Source: Amaurobius ferox
Lineage: Eukaryota; Arthropoda; Arachnida; Araneae; Amaurobiidae
DNA: 64,000 nt
Direction of reading: 5' to 3'
NCBI GenBank assembly: GCA_951213105.1
Contig: OX578136.1
Span: 153,181,178 to 153,245,177, forward strand
Every line of letters begins with the position of its first letter. Positions within the stretch are counted from its first letter, which is position 1. Position numbers and translations under genes: made by a program. The notes under the pieces were generated by a model. That model made no database searches and was not told where the DNA came from. It worked only from the letters and a program-made list of their open reading frames with translations. Below, piece after piece: positions 1 through 10,155 of the stretch.

Positions 1-1
1 C

Positions 2-694
2 AACGCTGAACTTTACGCAATTCGTAAAGCAGTACATTATATAATTAAATATAAAATTGAGACTGCACATATCTTCAGTGACTCTATGTCAGTTTTACAG
101 GCCCTTAGCGATATAAATTGTAAAAATGAAATGGTAAGAAATTTACAACTTGAAATCTACGAATATAATGGAAGAATCTCTTTTCACTGGATTAAAGCAC
201 ACATCGGACTGGAGCGAAATGAAGAAGTGGACTTACTTGCGAAGGAAGCCACGAAAGAAACTCAAGTGGATTTTATCTTCCCCCTTTCCAGAATACAACT
301 TAATACGGTGGTAAAGAAAGAATTGGAAAAAGAGTGGCAAAACCATTGGGATTCTTCGTCCAAAGCAAGATGTCTTCACCTCTTGATTCCGAGAATAACA
401 ACCAACAGAGTTATGGGAGATTTTTATATAAACCAGACTCTCACTGAACACGGGGCTTTTGGACCATATCAAAAGCGTTTCTTTAACAAAAATGATATGT
501 GTCATTGCGGTGCTGAGGTGAGCACGATGAGACACGTTGTGTACAATTGTCATCTTTGGAAAGACATTAGAAAAAATTTCTTTCCTAATAATTTTGACTC
601 TATAAATGTTTTTAACCTCAGCTATGGCAAATCTGCCAAAAATGGTATTCAAAATATTATGAAAAATGTACTCGCTCTTGTACTTGATTTGTAG
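2..694 (+). CDS. Non-LTR retrotransposon ORF2 3' end: RNase H and zinc knuckle (5' truncated by window edge)
   Basis: The frame is open from base 2, upstream of the first ATG at 86, so this is the C-terminal 230 codons of a longer reverse transcriptase protein. It shows an RNase H domain: the glutamate of NAELYAI, the aspartate of FSDSMS, then HWIKAHIGLERNEEVD with the last catalytic aspartate. The first RNase H aspartate lies off the window. After about 95 residues comes a C-x-C-x8-H-x4-C knuckle (CHCGAEVSTMRHVVYNC), the arrangement seen at the C-terminus of R1/jockey-type elements. RNase H removes the RNA strand during target-primed reverse transcription. The reading frame has no stop before TAG at 692, so the copy is not obviously decayed. 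The exact clade (R1, jockey or I-like) cannot be set without the RT domain. Confidence 0.85.
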   Translation, partial: NAELYAIRKAVHYIIKYKIETAHIFSDSMSVLQALSDINCKNEMVRNLQLEIYEYNGRISFHWIKAHIGLERNEEVDLLAKEATKETQVDFIFPLSRIQLNTVVKKELEKEWQNHWDSSSKARCLHLLIPRITTNRVMGDFYINQTLTEHGAFGPYQKRFFNKNDMCHCGAEVSTMRHVVYNCHLWKDIRKNFFPNNFDSINVFNLSYGKSAKNGIQNIMKNVLALVLDL

Positions 695-754
695 AATTGT
701 AATTTATATTTGTGGTTCGTATTGTGAAATTATGATATTTTGTAAATAGTTGCA

Positions 755-902
755 TACTTTGTAAATAGCTCTTCTAAGTACATAAAGTAATGTACTTTTG
801 TATATAATAAATTTGTATGTAAAAAGTACTTTTGTAAATAGCTCTTTTAAGTACATAAAGTAATGTACTTTTGTATGTAATAAATTTGTATGTAATAATA
901 AA
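755..902 (+). repeat. Tandemly duplicated 3' UTR of the non-LTR element
   Basis: Two ~71-bp copies (about 755-821 and 826-893) share TGTAAATAGCTCTT, AAGTACATAAAGTAATGTAC and AATAAATTTGTATGTA. The second ends in TAATAATAAA, a plausible 3' terminus of the retrotransposon. Each copy also contains the palindrome-like GTACATAAAGTAATGTAC. Confidence 0.7.
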
Positions 903-1189
903 TTGCTGGTACGAAGATTGTGTATTGCATGAAGGTTTCGCTTTGTTCTATGATACTTAGATTGGAATATTATTGTAATTTAGAATTGAATCTACTTATG
1001 CTGTTTGAGTTGATTTTGAACTTAAGTAAAGTAATCATAAATTATAGCTGTTTATGTTGTTACGTTATTATTAGCCTTGTAGTATTGTTGTAAAGTGATT
1101 GCTTGCAAATTGTGACAGTTTTTATACATGTTTCTTATGTCCTTCTTTCACAGTCATTTTGCTGTTGTTGCATTGTTTGTTTGTTGTTG
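903..1189. other. AT-rich spacer, no gene seen
   Basis: T-rich sequence between the non-LTR element and the GC-rich island. I see no ORF with family resemblance or repeat structure here. Confidence 0.6.
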
Positions 1190-1440
1190 TCCAGTCAGAG
1201 GATGAGGTCTCGGTGGCGGCGTGGGCTTCGGTCCGGTTTTTCTGTTTGGGCCCGTTGGCTTTGTGCCCGGTGCCTTTGTCGGGTGTTCTGGAGGGGTTTT
1301 GGACCTTGGGGCGTTGGTCGGCGCGGGATGGTGGCGTCGTTCTGCTGGCGGTATAGCTGGATTGCATGTTTGTTGGGCCAGGATTACTGCCGTGAGAATG
1401 GGTTATCTGTTCCGTATACCTTCTGGTGGGACGGGTGTTG
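1190..1440. other. GC-rich, G+T-skewed island of unknown nature
   Basis: This 250-bp stretch is strongly enriched in G and T on the plus strand (GGTGGCGGCGTGGGCTTCGG and similar) inside an otherwise AT-rich window. It is open in more than one frame. The minus-strand reading is rich in P, T, S, Q, N and R, resembling the low-complexity linker of a non-LTR gag-like ORF1, but there is no zinc knuckle or other diagnostic motif. It ends just before the outer end of the THAP-bearing element. Its composition suggests foreign origin or a fragment of another retroelement. Confidence 0.3.
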
Positions 1441-1445
1441 TTATG

Positions 1446-2220
1446 CTTAACTTGATTTGGTGTTCTTTCAAGCCTTTGAGGTTCAAAATAATCAGGTTCA
1501 TTTATCACAGTAACGTGAAATTCGTTCTGACGTTTCCTCTTGTGGTACATTTCAATTCTTTCGATTTGGAAGCTTATCGGGCTAGTCCGTCCTGGGTCCG
1601 CCATAGGACTTTACCTGGTTTTAGAAAATAACTCGAAAATCAGAGAACGTTGGAAATCTAAATTTAATATATCGTTTTCTTTTGGGGTGTATTTTAATTC
1701 TTTCAATTTTGAATCGTACCGGGTTAGCCCGTCTTAGACCCGCCTTAAAAACTCACCCGTTTTCTCAGTATAACTCAAGAGTAGGTGTATATAAAACTTC
1801 GAAGTTTAGAAAATCCTTGCCATTTGCTATTATCGGGCTAGCCAGTCCTGAGCCCAACAAAAGGAATATATCGTTTTCTGAGAATAACTAAAAATTCGGA
1901 GCATCTAGAATGTATAAATTTAATATGTCATTGTCCTTTGGGGTATATTACATTTCATCGCATTTCGACCCGTATCGGATTAGCCCGTCTTGGGCCCGTT
2001 ATAGAAATTTACTCTCTTTTAAAAAATAACTCGATCAATCGGAGTAGCTAAAAAATGTAAATTAATATATCATTTCCGTTTGGACGGATTTTAATTTAGA
2101 TTTTGAACCTCGTCGGGCTAGCCCGTCTTGGATTCGCTGAAGAATGCATTCGTTTTTGAAAAAATAACTCGAGAACCGAAGTAGCTAAAAATATACATAT
2201 TACCATGTAAACCTAAAAAG
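1446..2220 (+). repeat. Left arm: ~5 tandem ~140-bp units with CGGGCTAGCCCG-like core
   Basis: Cores lie near 1578 (CGGGCTAGTCCGTCCTGGG), 1719, 1834, 1975 and 2114 (CGGGCTAGCCCGTCTTGG), spaced about 115-141 bp. Each unit continues with ACTC...TTTT and AATAACTCGA, then TAAATTTAATATATC. Several cores are perfect or near-perfect 12-bp palindromes. Confidence 0.75.
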
Positions 2221-2930
2221 AGAATGTATTAGAATGTCTAGCAGATATTTTGTTTTATCTCATATGTTCGGCTACTAGGAAAAATGCCTGTCGGTGGCCT
2301 TGTGAATTTGGAAGTAAAACATGAAACACCATTGCCGCTTGAACATTAGAACAAGGTGGGGGCTGCCTACAAGTGCTGTCTCTTTGTACGGTGAAAAATA
2401 GCGCTGATAAGAATTTCGATTGAGAGTGGACATGTAATCGACCGCTATTTTATTTCGACAGGCGCTTCTCCTTTACATACGTTTCCGAAAATTGCCACAT
2501 CTCTTACACGAACAATGCTCAAAAGATCCGCAAATCAGCGGGGGCTCTGGAAATGGGTAGAACACCAGGAAAGGACATTTTGTACTGCCTTCAGGGTGGC
2601 CTCTAGATACAATAGGAAGTATCTCATTAGCACATTGGTCATCTGAGATCGAATCTGTTTATACTAAGAACCGTCACATGTACACTATTCTTTTTCGTTC
2701 TAAGATTGGACAGGATGGACCCACTCAGAAGGAAATATTTTTCGAAACTATAAGCAGCAAGCTTTCACTCATTTAATGTTTGACGTTGATGTTCGACGTT
2801 GTAATTTACGTTGAAAATCTATATTTTTGTTACTATATTTGGATTAAAAAGGGCTGTTTTTATAGCCATATTATATCAGTTTTCTAATAGATCTGTCAAC
2901 ATATTTAATAGTTTTTAAAGTCGATGAAGC

Positions 2931-3158
2931 ATGTCCTCAAATTCTAAAAAGAAAGTGAATGACAGACACTGCTTCGTACCTGAATGTAAAACAGGTTACA
3001 AAAATTTCAGAGGCAAATATTCTCTATATAAAGCTTCTGACAGCGATGAACTGAGAGCTGAATGGACAAAATTAATTCCTTGTGCAGATAAAGTTCTAAA
3101 CAAAAACTCCGTGGTTTGTGAGTTGCATTTTGCTAATGGCGGGTTTTGCATTATTTAA
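2931..3158 (+). CDS. THAP zinc-finger domain protein (short ORF or first exon)
   Basis: The 75-residue ORF begins at an ATG and carries the C2CH THAP signature: CFVPEC near residue 15, SLYKAS, a tryptophan in AEWTKLI, and the closing C-x2-H of VCELHF near residues 63-68. The family binds DNA through this zinc module; it occurs in P-element-type transposases and in cellular THAP proteins. The ORF stops seven residues after the motif (GGFCII), so it lacks the AVPTIF-like tail and any catalytic domain. It may be a first exon joined to a downstream exon that is lost, or a truncated DNA-binding protein. It lies between the two inverted arms, which would be the obvious binding targets. Confidence 0.6.
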   Translation: MSSNSKKKVNDRHCFVPECKTGYKNFRGKYSLYKASDSDELRAEWTKLIPCADKVLNKNSVVCELHFANGGFCII

Positions 3159-3223
3159 TTCTCTTGCATATAAGCGTAGTCAAGATCTAGGATAAGAGAG
3201 GTCGACGATCGAATGTGGGTTTA

Positions 3224-4447
3224 TACAGATCGGGCTAGCCCGTTAAGGTTTTAAATCCAATGAGCTAAGATATACTGCTAATGACAACGACATTCTAAAC
3301 TTGGAACTTTTAGATACTCCGATTATAGAGTTATTCCTCCCCAAAAGTGAATTTCTAAGGCGGGCCCAAAACGGGTTAGCCCGATACGGTTCAAAATGGA
3401 AGGAATTAAAATATTCCCCAAAAGATAAGGATGTACTAAATTTATATTTTCTAGCTGTCCCGATTATTCAGTTATTCTAAAAAAACGGGTCCATTCGTAT
3501 GTCGGGCCCATGACGGGCTACCCCGATAAAGTTCAAAATCGGAGGAATTAAAATATTCCCCAAAAGATAAAGGATGTACTAAATTTATATTTTCTAGTTG
3601 TCCCGATTTTTAAGTTATTCTAAAAAAACGGGTCCATTTCTATGTCGGGCCCAGGACGGGCTACCTCCGATAAAGTTCAAATCCGAAGAAACTTAAATAT
3701 ACCACAAAAGCCAACGACATGTTAAACTGGAATTTTTAGTTTTTTCATCGCATTTTAAGGTTCGAAATGCGATGAAATATAATATATTACAAAGGACAAT
3801 GATATATTAAATTTAAACATTCTAGATACTCCGAATTTTAAGTTATTCTCAAAAAACGATATATCCCTCTTGGTGGGCTCAGGATGGGCTACACAGAGGG
3901 GGTTCAAAATCTAAATTAAAATCCATCCAAAAGGAAATGATATACTAACTTTACATTTTTTAGCTACTCCGTTTGATCGAGTTATTCAAAAAGCGAGTAA
4001 ATTTCTATGGCGGGCCAAGGAGGGCTAGCCAGATAAGGTTCGAAAAACGATGAAATATAATATACCACAAAGGACAATGATATATTAAATTTAGACATTC
4101 TAGATGCTCCGAATTTTGAATTATTCTTGAAATAACGATATGTTCCTCTTGTTGGGCTCAGGACGGGCTAAATCGATAAGATTTTTAATCCAAAGAGTTA
4201 AAATATATAGCAAATGACAAGGATATGCTAAACTTCGAATTTTTAGATACACCTGTTCTCGAGTTATACCAAAAACAAGTAAAGTCTTATGGTGGGCACA
4301 GGACGGGCTAGCCCGATAAGCATTAAAATCGAAAGAACTGAATTGTACCACAAGAGAAAACATCATACCGAATTTCACGTTACTGTGATGAATGAACTTG
4401 ATTATTTTGGATCTCAAATGTTTGAACGACCACAGATAAAGTTAAAT
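3224..4447 (-). repeat. Right arm: ~8 tandem units in inverse orientation
   Basis: Cores are near 3230, 3361-3385, 3503, 3645, 3875, 4001, 4152 and 4292, all reading GGCGGGCCC...GGGCTAGCCCGATAAG on the plus strand, the reverse complement of the left-arm unit. The outermost unit (4230-4447) is the closest match to the outermost left unit. The arm is longer than the left arm by about three units, so the arms evolved by unequal duplication. Confidence 0.75.
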
Positions 4448-5082
4448 AAAACTTAAAAATACGAATATATCCCTAACTCAATCTCTCTGAAAATCAAATG
4501 ACTTTTTGTGTATGCCACTTGCAATAATTATTCCAAATTTCACACAAATTCATCAATTATTTTCAAAGATATCGGTCATTTCATTTGCATTAAATTCCCA
4601 TTAGTTTCAATGTTAACTCCTCCTCTTTAGACCGCTTATTCGAGATCAGCGCCATCTGACGGAGGAACCTGTTTTTCGCCTCGGTCGGCTCCTGACTGAA
4701 TCTCTTCTGCATCCCAGAAGAGGATATTCGCCTGTTTCCCCACCCTCCTTATCTTCAAAACTCTACAATAAGATCACTGTTTACAGTATTCTTTGTTTAC
4801 TACTAACTTGTTTCTTCATCATTATTGGCCCCTATTGAAGGACTAGGTTCAGTGGAAGACTGTGACCCACATATATGTTACCTAACTAGGGATATGGAGC
4901 TCTGCTCCAGGCGCCCTGCTATCGACAAATTACTGGCTGACTGGCTGCCTTGGTCGGCACACTATTCCTTCTAGACACCGTCACCATCGTGAATAACTTT
5001 AGATCTCGAAGGTGACGCTAGACACTGTATTGGCACATTCTCCAGTGTTTTGAAATTGGCCCCACCCATCCTACGGCATACT
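4448..5082. other. Non-coding spacer with GC-richer part
   Basis: No ORF with family similarity. The part from 4620 to 5080 is less AT-rich and contains a CTCF-like match at 4647-4664, but its origin is not recognised. Confidence 0.5.
4647..4664 (-). promoter_or_regulatory. CTCF-like motif
   Basis: On the minus strand the site reads CCGTCAGATGGCGCTG, matching the published consensus CCASYAGRKGGCRSYR at 14 of 16 positions and perfect over the AGATGGCGCTG core. Sequence match only. Confidence 0.3.
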
Positions 5083-5230
5083 CCGAAAACGTACCCGCTA
5101 TCTATACTCCCTGCTGTGAGGCCGGTTCTTCGCTATTGGTTAAGTTAAATGACGTCATGGGCGGAGCCTAGCTGAAATCACTCTGAAGTTTGACAGTTTA
5201 GGACAAACCCTGTCGTCTTCGAGATTATAC
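5083..5230 (+). repeat. Promoter-like dispersed repeat, left copy
   Basis: Contains CCGAAAACGTAC, CTGCTGTGAGG, CGCTATTGGTTAAG (inverted CCAAT), TGACGTCATGGGCGG (CRE plus GC box) and CGTCTTCGAGATTATAC. It matches the reverse complement of 13639-13767 over its whole length with small indels. A 19-bp duplication (CGTGTTTACATTTTCCTTA) follows immediately at about 5230-5268. Confidence 0.7.
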
Positions 5231-7269
5231 GTGTTTACATTTTCCTTACGTGTTTACATTTTCCTATTAGATACATTTCGTCATGTATTTTACTTCATAC
5301 ACACATATTTATTTGCTTTTGATATGATTTTAAACTAACGAATTAAATAAAATATATTATTATTATTACTACTTGATTAATGATAAAAATGCTTCATTTA
5401 CGGGAAAAAAAGTATATGCAGCATACAGTTTATAATGCTTGTGTTATATGTATTATGTTTATTAAAGGCACCTTATGCCCATTTTATATTGTATTCCGTA
5501 CGTGTATCGCAACTTTTTTAATCCTATATTGATGACTTATAGCACTTGAGGCAATTTGTTTTATTTTATTAATGTTTTAACTACAAAAAAGCAAGTTACC
5601 TATCCAAAACAAAATATATAACTGTTTAAATGTGGGTTACTATAACCTTTTTTGAAGTCGGTTTCAAATATTTATGCAAGTTTGTAAGCAAAACTATGTG
5701 CTTGATTTAAAAGAAAAAGCCATACAATGGAATATTTTGGACAAAAAATGTGGAAATATTTTTAAAAAATTAATCTAAAATTAATAAAAATGCAGACTTA
5801 CAATGTAATCCTGGGTAAAATATTTAGTGTAGAGGGGGGGGGGGGTAATCCATCCCACTCTATATACCCAGTGATGTGCTAATAATTTTCTATGCTAAAA
5901 ATTTTTAATAATTGATATGCTTCGAAAATTATATATATCAATTGTTTGCTGTTCCCATTAAATTCTAAACAAATAGATATGCATATTGGTTTTACCATTT
6001 GAATAGGTGTGAGCAATGCTATGCCACTATCGCTAACCGAAAGATAACAAAGTGGCAAAACCAAAAGAATGACATACCTATATTTTTATAGAACTGCGTC
6101 AATGGATTTACAATTAAAGTACTTCAATACACCTTCTTCTGGATTTTGAGGAAGTTTTTACCTTTCAGGTAGGTCGGACGGTCTGGGTCTCAACAACAAC
6201 ACATTAACAATTACAATATGATTTGTGTCTTTTAGTGTAATTAAAAAAAAATTCGAATAGATTTTTTCCTGTAGTTGGGGGGGGGGGGTATCTTTAACCA
6301 GGTAAGTCCATCAGTCACAACCAGTGCATACTTTTAAATATGTGTTAATTTCTTAGCATTCTTTTATTAAACTTTTATTTACTTCAAACATTTTCAATGT
6401 AACAACTGATACTTGAACATTGAAAATTTTGACAATCAGTATATACATACTGACTCTAGTTCTCCTTTAATGCTCGCTCCTTGTAAAAAATACCAATAGA
6501 TCAAAATAAATAAACTGCTGCTTTTTGGAATATAAATTTGTAATACTTTCTTGAAGAATCAGATTTGTCACCTAATTTGTTTATGCCTGGTATCTTTACA
6601 GAAGTATTAAAAAGTTATATACCAATAGAATAAATAGATGGTATGGATTTGAATTGATATCACCAGAAATAAACAAGTTGGTTGAGATTTGCACTCTAAC
6701 TTAGTGTGTTACCTGAAGAATTTTACTTTAGAGGAATAGCTTTTTTTTTACAGTAATTGAAATTTCATGTTAACTACTTTATATGTAACAAATAAATATA
6801 TAATAGAATATGTAATAGGCACTGATAGTGCCTAGCCTGCAGTTCGTGCTAACTGATATTTCACATAAAGTGGTTTCAACTTTTCTTAGACAGCAAAACC
6901 CTCATATAATTCCATATTTTAATATCAGAACATTCTAAATTGATATTTTGTCTCTATGATAACTATCTACATAATATATGTACACGTAATAGGTGAATGG
7001 AAACAAATATGAGTAAATAGATACAGCTTTCCAAGTACATTCAAGTTAGTTTTAAATGCCTGGAATATAGCTAAAATACTTGTTCATCAAAGACGTCATG
7101 TGAAATATATTAGCTGCAGCCCCAATTTCAACTTTAAAATAGATCTGCTATTTATCTTTCTCATATTTGTTTCTCCAGTCATAATATTTTTTAAGAAAAT
7201 AGCTTGATAAAACTGTTTTGCTCTTATAGTTTTGCAACATTCTAATATATCAATTTGTGAATAGGATAT
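5231..7269. other. AT-rich region, no gene seen
   Basis: Contains G homopolymers at about 5834-5845 and 6277-6288 and no convincing ORF. Short ORFs here look like chance openings. Confidence 0.6.
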
Positions 7270-7345
7270 AATGGAGAAGACACTCCTATTGCAGATACTA
7301 ACATCCATGGACTGGTTTCTCACTTATTATATGCTCGTCATCATG
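7270..7345 (-). repeat. Dispersed repeat fragment, copy 1
   Basis: CTCCTATTGCAGATACTA...GGACTGGTTTCTCACTTATTAT matches 9991-10062 at roughly 70 percent by eye. On the minus strand it reads TGATGACGAGCATATAATAAG...GAAACCAGTC, a phrase common at 3' ends of Penelope-like or non-LTR elements; that assignment is tentative. Confidence 0.45.
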
Positions 7346-7373
7346 AAATAATCAAAATTTGCAGTGGTAGCAT

Positions 7374-7415
7374 CAGTGGCGGCTCGTGAGTGACATGTAG
7401 AGGGAGGCGCTGATC
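7374..7415 (+). other. Possible hAT-type transposon terminus (single end)
   Basis: CAGTGGCGGCTCGTGAGTGA followed by GGGAGGCGCTG resembles the outer end of hAT elements, which start with CAG/CA. I found no matching inverted end in the window, so this could be a solo end or coincidence. Confidence 0.3.
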
Positions 7416-7569
7416 TATGTATTTATGCCTATATATTAGTAATATATATAATTAAATTTTTATTTTACTTGTATTATATATACCTGAGATTAATCATTAA
7501 GTGAAAATGTTCTGTATAGCAAAAATGATATGATGGACTGAAATATATATATATAATTGAAGATTTTTA

Positions 7570-7571
<2 letters not shown>

Positions 7572-7609
<38 letters not shown>
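7572..7609. repeat. (TA)n microsatellite
   Basis: Uninterrupted alternation of T and A for about 38 bases. Confidence 0.95.
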
Positions 7610-7613
<4 letters not shown>

Positions 7614-7750
7614 TAAAAATATAAACGACGGATGTATTAAGTAAAATAACGTACCTCCCATCTGCTCGCTTGTTCATAAAGATCCTGAACACATGGAACG
7701 TATCCTTCCTAGTGGAAAAAAATTACATAGTCCTAATTTACATTAAAGTA

Positions 7751-8720
7751 AAACTGGAGGGGCTAGTTAAACTAAAAGTTATGCCCAGGGAGTTGACTAA
7801 AAATATATGCATATTCTGATGATACGTACTGATGGTTCAGAGACTATAGCCACTAGAAAAATCAAAATCGGTGGATTAGGAGGCGAGATGGAAAATTGAG
7901 GGGGGGGGGTGATAACCAAAATAAGAGTTACGCTCAGGGATTAGCCACGTGAAAGTTATCCATGTGACATGTACAAATGGTGGATAGACTATAGCCACAC
8001 GCCGAACCAAAATCGTTCAATTAGGAGCAGATATGTAAAATTGTGAGGACTAGTTAAACTGAAAGCTACATCCAGGGGTTGACACAAAAATATGTGTATC
8101 CAAGTGAAATGTACAAATGTTGCTCAGACTATATAGTCACCAGCAGAGTCAAAAACGCTCAAATAGGAACTGAGATGTAAAATTGTGGGGGCTAGTTAAA
8201 CTAAAATTTACGCCCAGGGAGTTGACACAAAAAACGCATGTATATTATATATCCATCAAGAATGTGTATCAAACTGAGACGTACGGATGGTGCAGATACA
8301 ACCATCAGCATAAGCAAATTCGTTCAATTAGGAGGTGAGATGGGAAATTTGGGGAGGGGGGGCTAATTGAAGTAAAAGTTATCCTCAGAGAGTTGTCACA
8401 ACAAAGATGCATAACCAGATGACATGTACAAATGGTGCAGAAACTATAGCCACTAGCAAAACTAAATTCGTTCAATTAAGAAAATTGCTCGCTAAAAATG
8501 TATAATTATGGGGCTAGTTAAACTAAAAGTTACGCTCAGGGGTCTGATACAAAATATGTATATTCAGATGACACGTACAGAGGATGCAGAGACTATAACC
8601 ATCGTTAAAATCAAAATCGCTAAATTAGAAGCCGAGATAAGAAATTTGGGGGCTACCTCAAGTAAAATTTACGCCCAGGGGGTATCTGAGCAATATAGTT
8701 GCCAACCTGGGATCAAAATT
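7751..8720 (+). repeat. Tandem array of about seven ~145-bp units
   Basis: Units start near 7751, 7898, 8045, 8186, 8356, 8510 and 8648. Each carries GGGGCTAGTTAAACTAAAAG, TTACGCCCAGGGAGTTGACAC, ATGACATGTACAAATGGTGCAGA, CTATAGCCACTAGC and TCGTTCAATTAGGAGGCGAGAT. Spacing is 138-174 bp and copies are diverged. A short ORF within the array (8508-8756) spans unit boundaries and is not evidence of a gene. Confidence 0.85.
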
Positions 8721-8831
8721 TCGAGGGAAACGACGCAGATAAAAGGAACACGATGAAAATTTAATATTAATTTATTTTACTAAATATTTAAAGTGTGTTT
8801 AATTTTTAGGTATTTTTTATGTTAAATAGCT

Positions 8832-9172
8832 GAAAAAGTAAGACAGCTAGGTAGGTCAAGTGACCCCTCAAACTAAATATGCGAAACAACATATTTCTGA
8901 AGCGTCACTAAAAATAGCCTATCGATCACGGGTATGCCAAAAATAGGAAACTCCAGACGTTTAAAGAATTAATTTGAAGTCAAACATATTGGAATTCGTC
9001 ACCAGCAGATCAACCAGAGCACAGAACTGCCCCAAATTAGAAATAACCCCTTCTCATAGGACAGAACCACACTACATCAGAAATGACGAAATGCGAAACC
9101 ACTTGAATAAGTAAAACAGCTGGGAGGGTCAAGTGATCCCTCAAAGTGAGTGTCCTAAAAAACATATTTTAT
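8832..9172 (+). repeat. Pair of ~65-bp direct repeats 275 bp apart
   Basis: 8832-8895 and 9107-9172 share AAGTAAGACAGCT, GGTCAAGTGA(C/T)CCCTCAAA and AACATATTT. They follow the 145-bp array directly and may be part of the same element. Confidence 0.6.
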
Positions 9173-9990
9173 TCACGATGGCCAGAAACCCTTAAAATAT
9201 CATAAATACCCCCATCCCTTCCCATCACCACACACGCACACTTAATCCACTCATTTGTTCAAATGTTTATTTAAACTTCCAAATTTATTAAACAGACGAG
9301 AAAGAGAACAAACGCATTCTTAAATGTAAAAAATTGAGGCCAAATTAGCGAAACTGAGCCAATTTGAGAAGTCCCTCTTCATGTTTTCCTACTCTTCTAT
9401 TTCTCTTTGGCTAGCTCCGCGCCCAGAACGCGACACAATCTACTGTTTAATTCTGCACTGTCTGTTTTTTTTCACGCCAAATTTCTAATATTGTTCCTAT
9501 ACCGTTCGTTTACTCTCGAGATGCCGGCGTTACGGACGCGGCTTTATAAAATATCCCTGTATTTTCCCCTTATGTGTTGAAAATTGTATGCAGTACAGTT
9601 TTCGTGAGTCTGCTTTCTCTGAAGGAAACTTTAGTGCTGCCATCTACTGACATATTTTATAACTTATTTTTAATAATTCTCGATTTAATTGAACAAAAAT
9701 TCAGATTTTTTCAATAGAAATTGTAATAAATCTGTATAACTAAAAAAATAATTTGGGGTGTTTACTCAATGGTGTCGCGCGTACTCGCGACGCCCCTTAT
9801 CGGCCGCGGCTGGGTAGCATGAAAGTTAGCATGCACCACAATTTTTTAGAATTTCTATGGGAACTAACATTTTCAGTTCTTCCACGTGACCGGCTCAAAA
9901 TTCATATACAATTTAGCTCAGGCCACATGAAGCTGCAAAGGCAAAGTTTATAAACACAAAACCCATCTATAAGAGGCTTTCTAAAAAATA
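9173..9990. other. Non-coding stretch with GC-rich hairpin
   Basis: Includes GGTGTCGCG/CGCGACGCC arms at about 9770-9796 that can form a short hairpin, and a CTCF-like motif at 9635. ORFs at 9753-9953 and 9990-10184 lack family resemblance. Confidence 0.45.
9635..9650 (-). promoter_or_regulatory. CTCF-like motif (strong match)
   Basis: The minus strand reads TCAGTAGATGGCAGCA, agreeing with CCASYAGRKGGCRSYR at 15 of 16 positions. Binding in this species is untested. Confidence 0.35.
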
Positions 9991-10062
9991 TGGGTGATAT
10001 TCCTATTACAGATACCAGCATGAGCATTCTTGGACTGGTTTCATGCTTATTATGCATTCGTC
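9991..10062 (-). repeat. Dispersed repeat fragment, copy 2
   Basis: TTCCTATTACAGATACCAGC...GGACTGGTTTCATGCTTATTATGC, partner of the copy at 7270-7345 in the same orientation. Confidence 0.45.
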
Positions 10063-10138
10063 AATATAGAATACCTGGTATCTATAATGGTAACAAGAAA
10101 CTTAATGTAGATCCAGGTATGGGTCATTGTGGCAATTA

Positions 10139-10155
10139 CCCCCCCCCCCCCCCCC
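10139..10155. repeat. Poly-C tract (17 nt)
   Basis: The longest of more than ten G/C homopolymers of eight or more bases in this window. Confidence 0.9.

Larger units (their letters stand above)
1446..4447 (+). mobile_element. THAP-bearing element with long complex inverted arms
   Basis: A roughly 3-kb unit is delimited by matching inverted ends: plus-strand 1446-1500 (CTTAAC...TTGATTTGGTGTTC...TTCAAAATAATCAGGTTCAT) matches the reverse complement of about 4390-4447. Each arm is an array of diverged ~140-bp units in opposite orientation, and a THAP-domain ORF sits in the centre. THAP domains are the DNA-binding domains of P-element transposases and relatives, so I infer a P-element-like or foldback-type DNA transposon or its non-autonomous remnant. 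No RNase-H-like transposase core is visible and target duplications could not be identified. Confidence 0.55.

Noticed and set aside
1122..1604. 160-codon minus-strand ORF
   Set aside because: It runs from the GC island into the repeat arm, so at least its N-terminal part is inside non-coding repeat units.
7278..7380. Host exon reading with GEDTPIADTNIHGLVSHLL
   Set aside because: A second diverged copy at 9991-10062 and the GAAACCAGTC phrase on the other strand indicate a dispersed repeat rather than an exon.
7751..8720. CRISPR-like repeat-spacer array
   Set aside because: Whole ~145-bp units repeat with no unique spacers, in a eukaryotic context.
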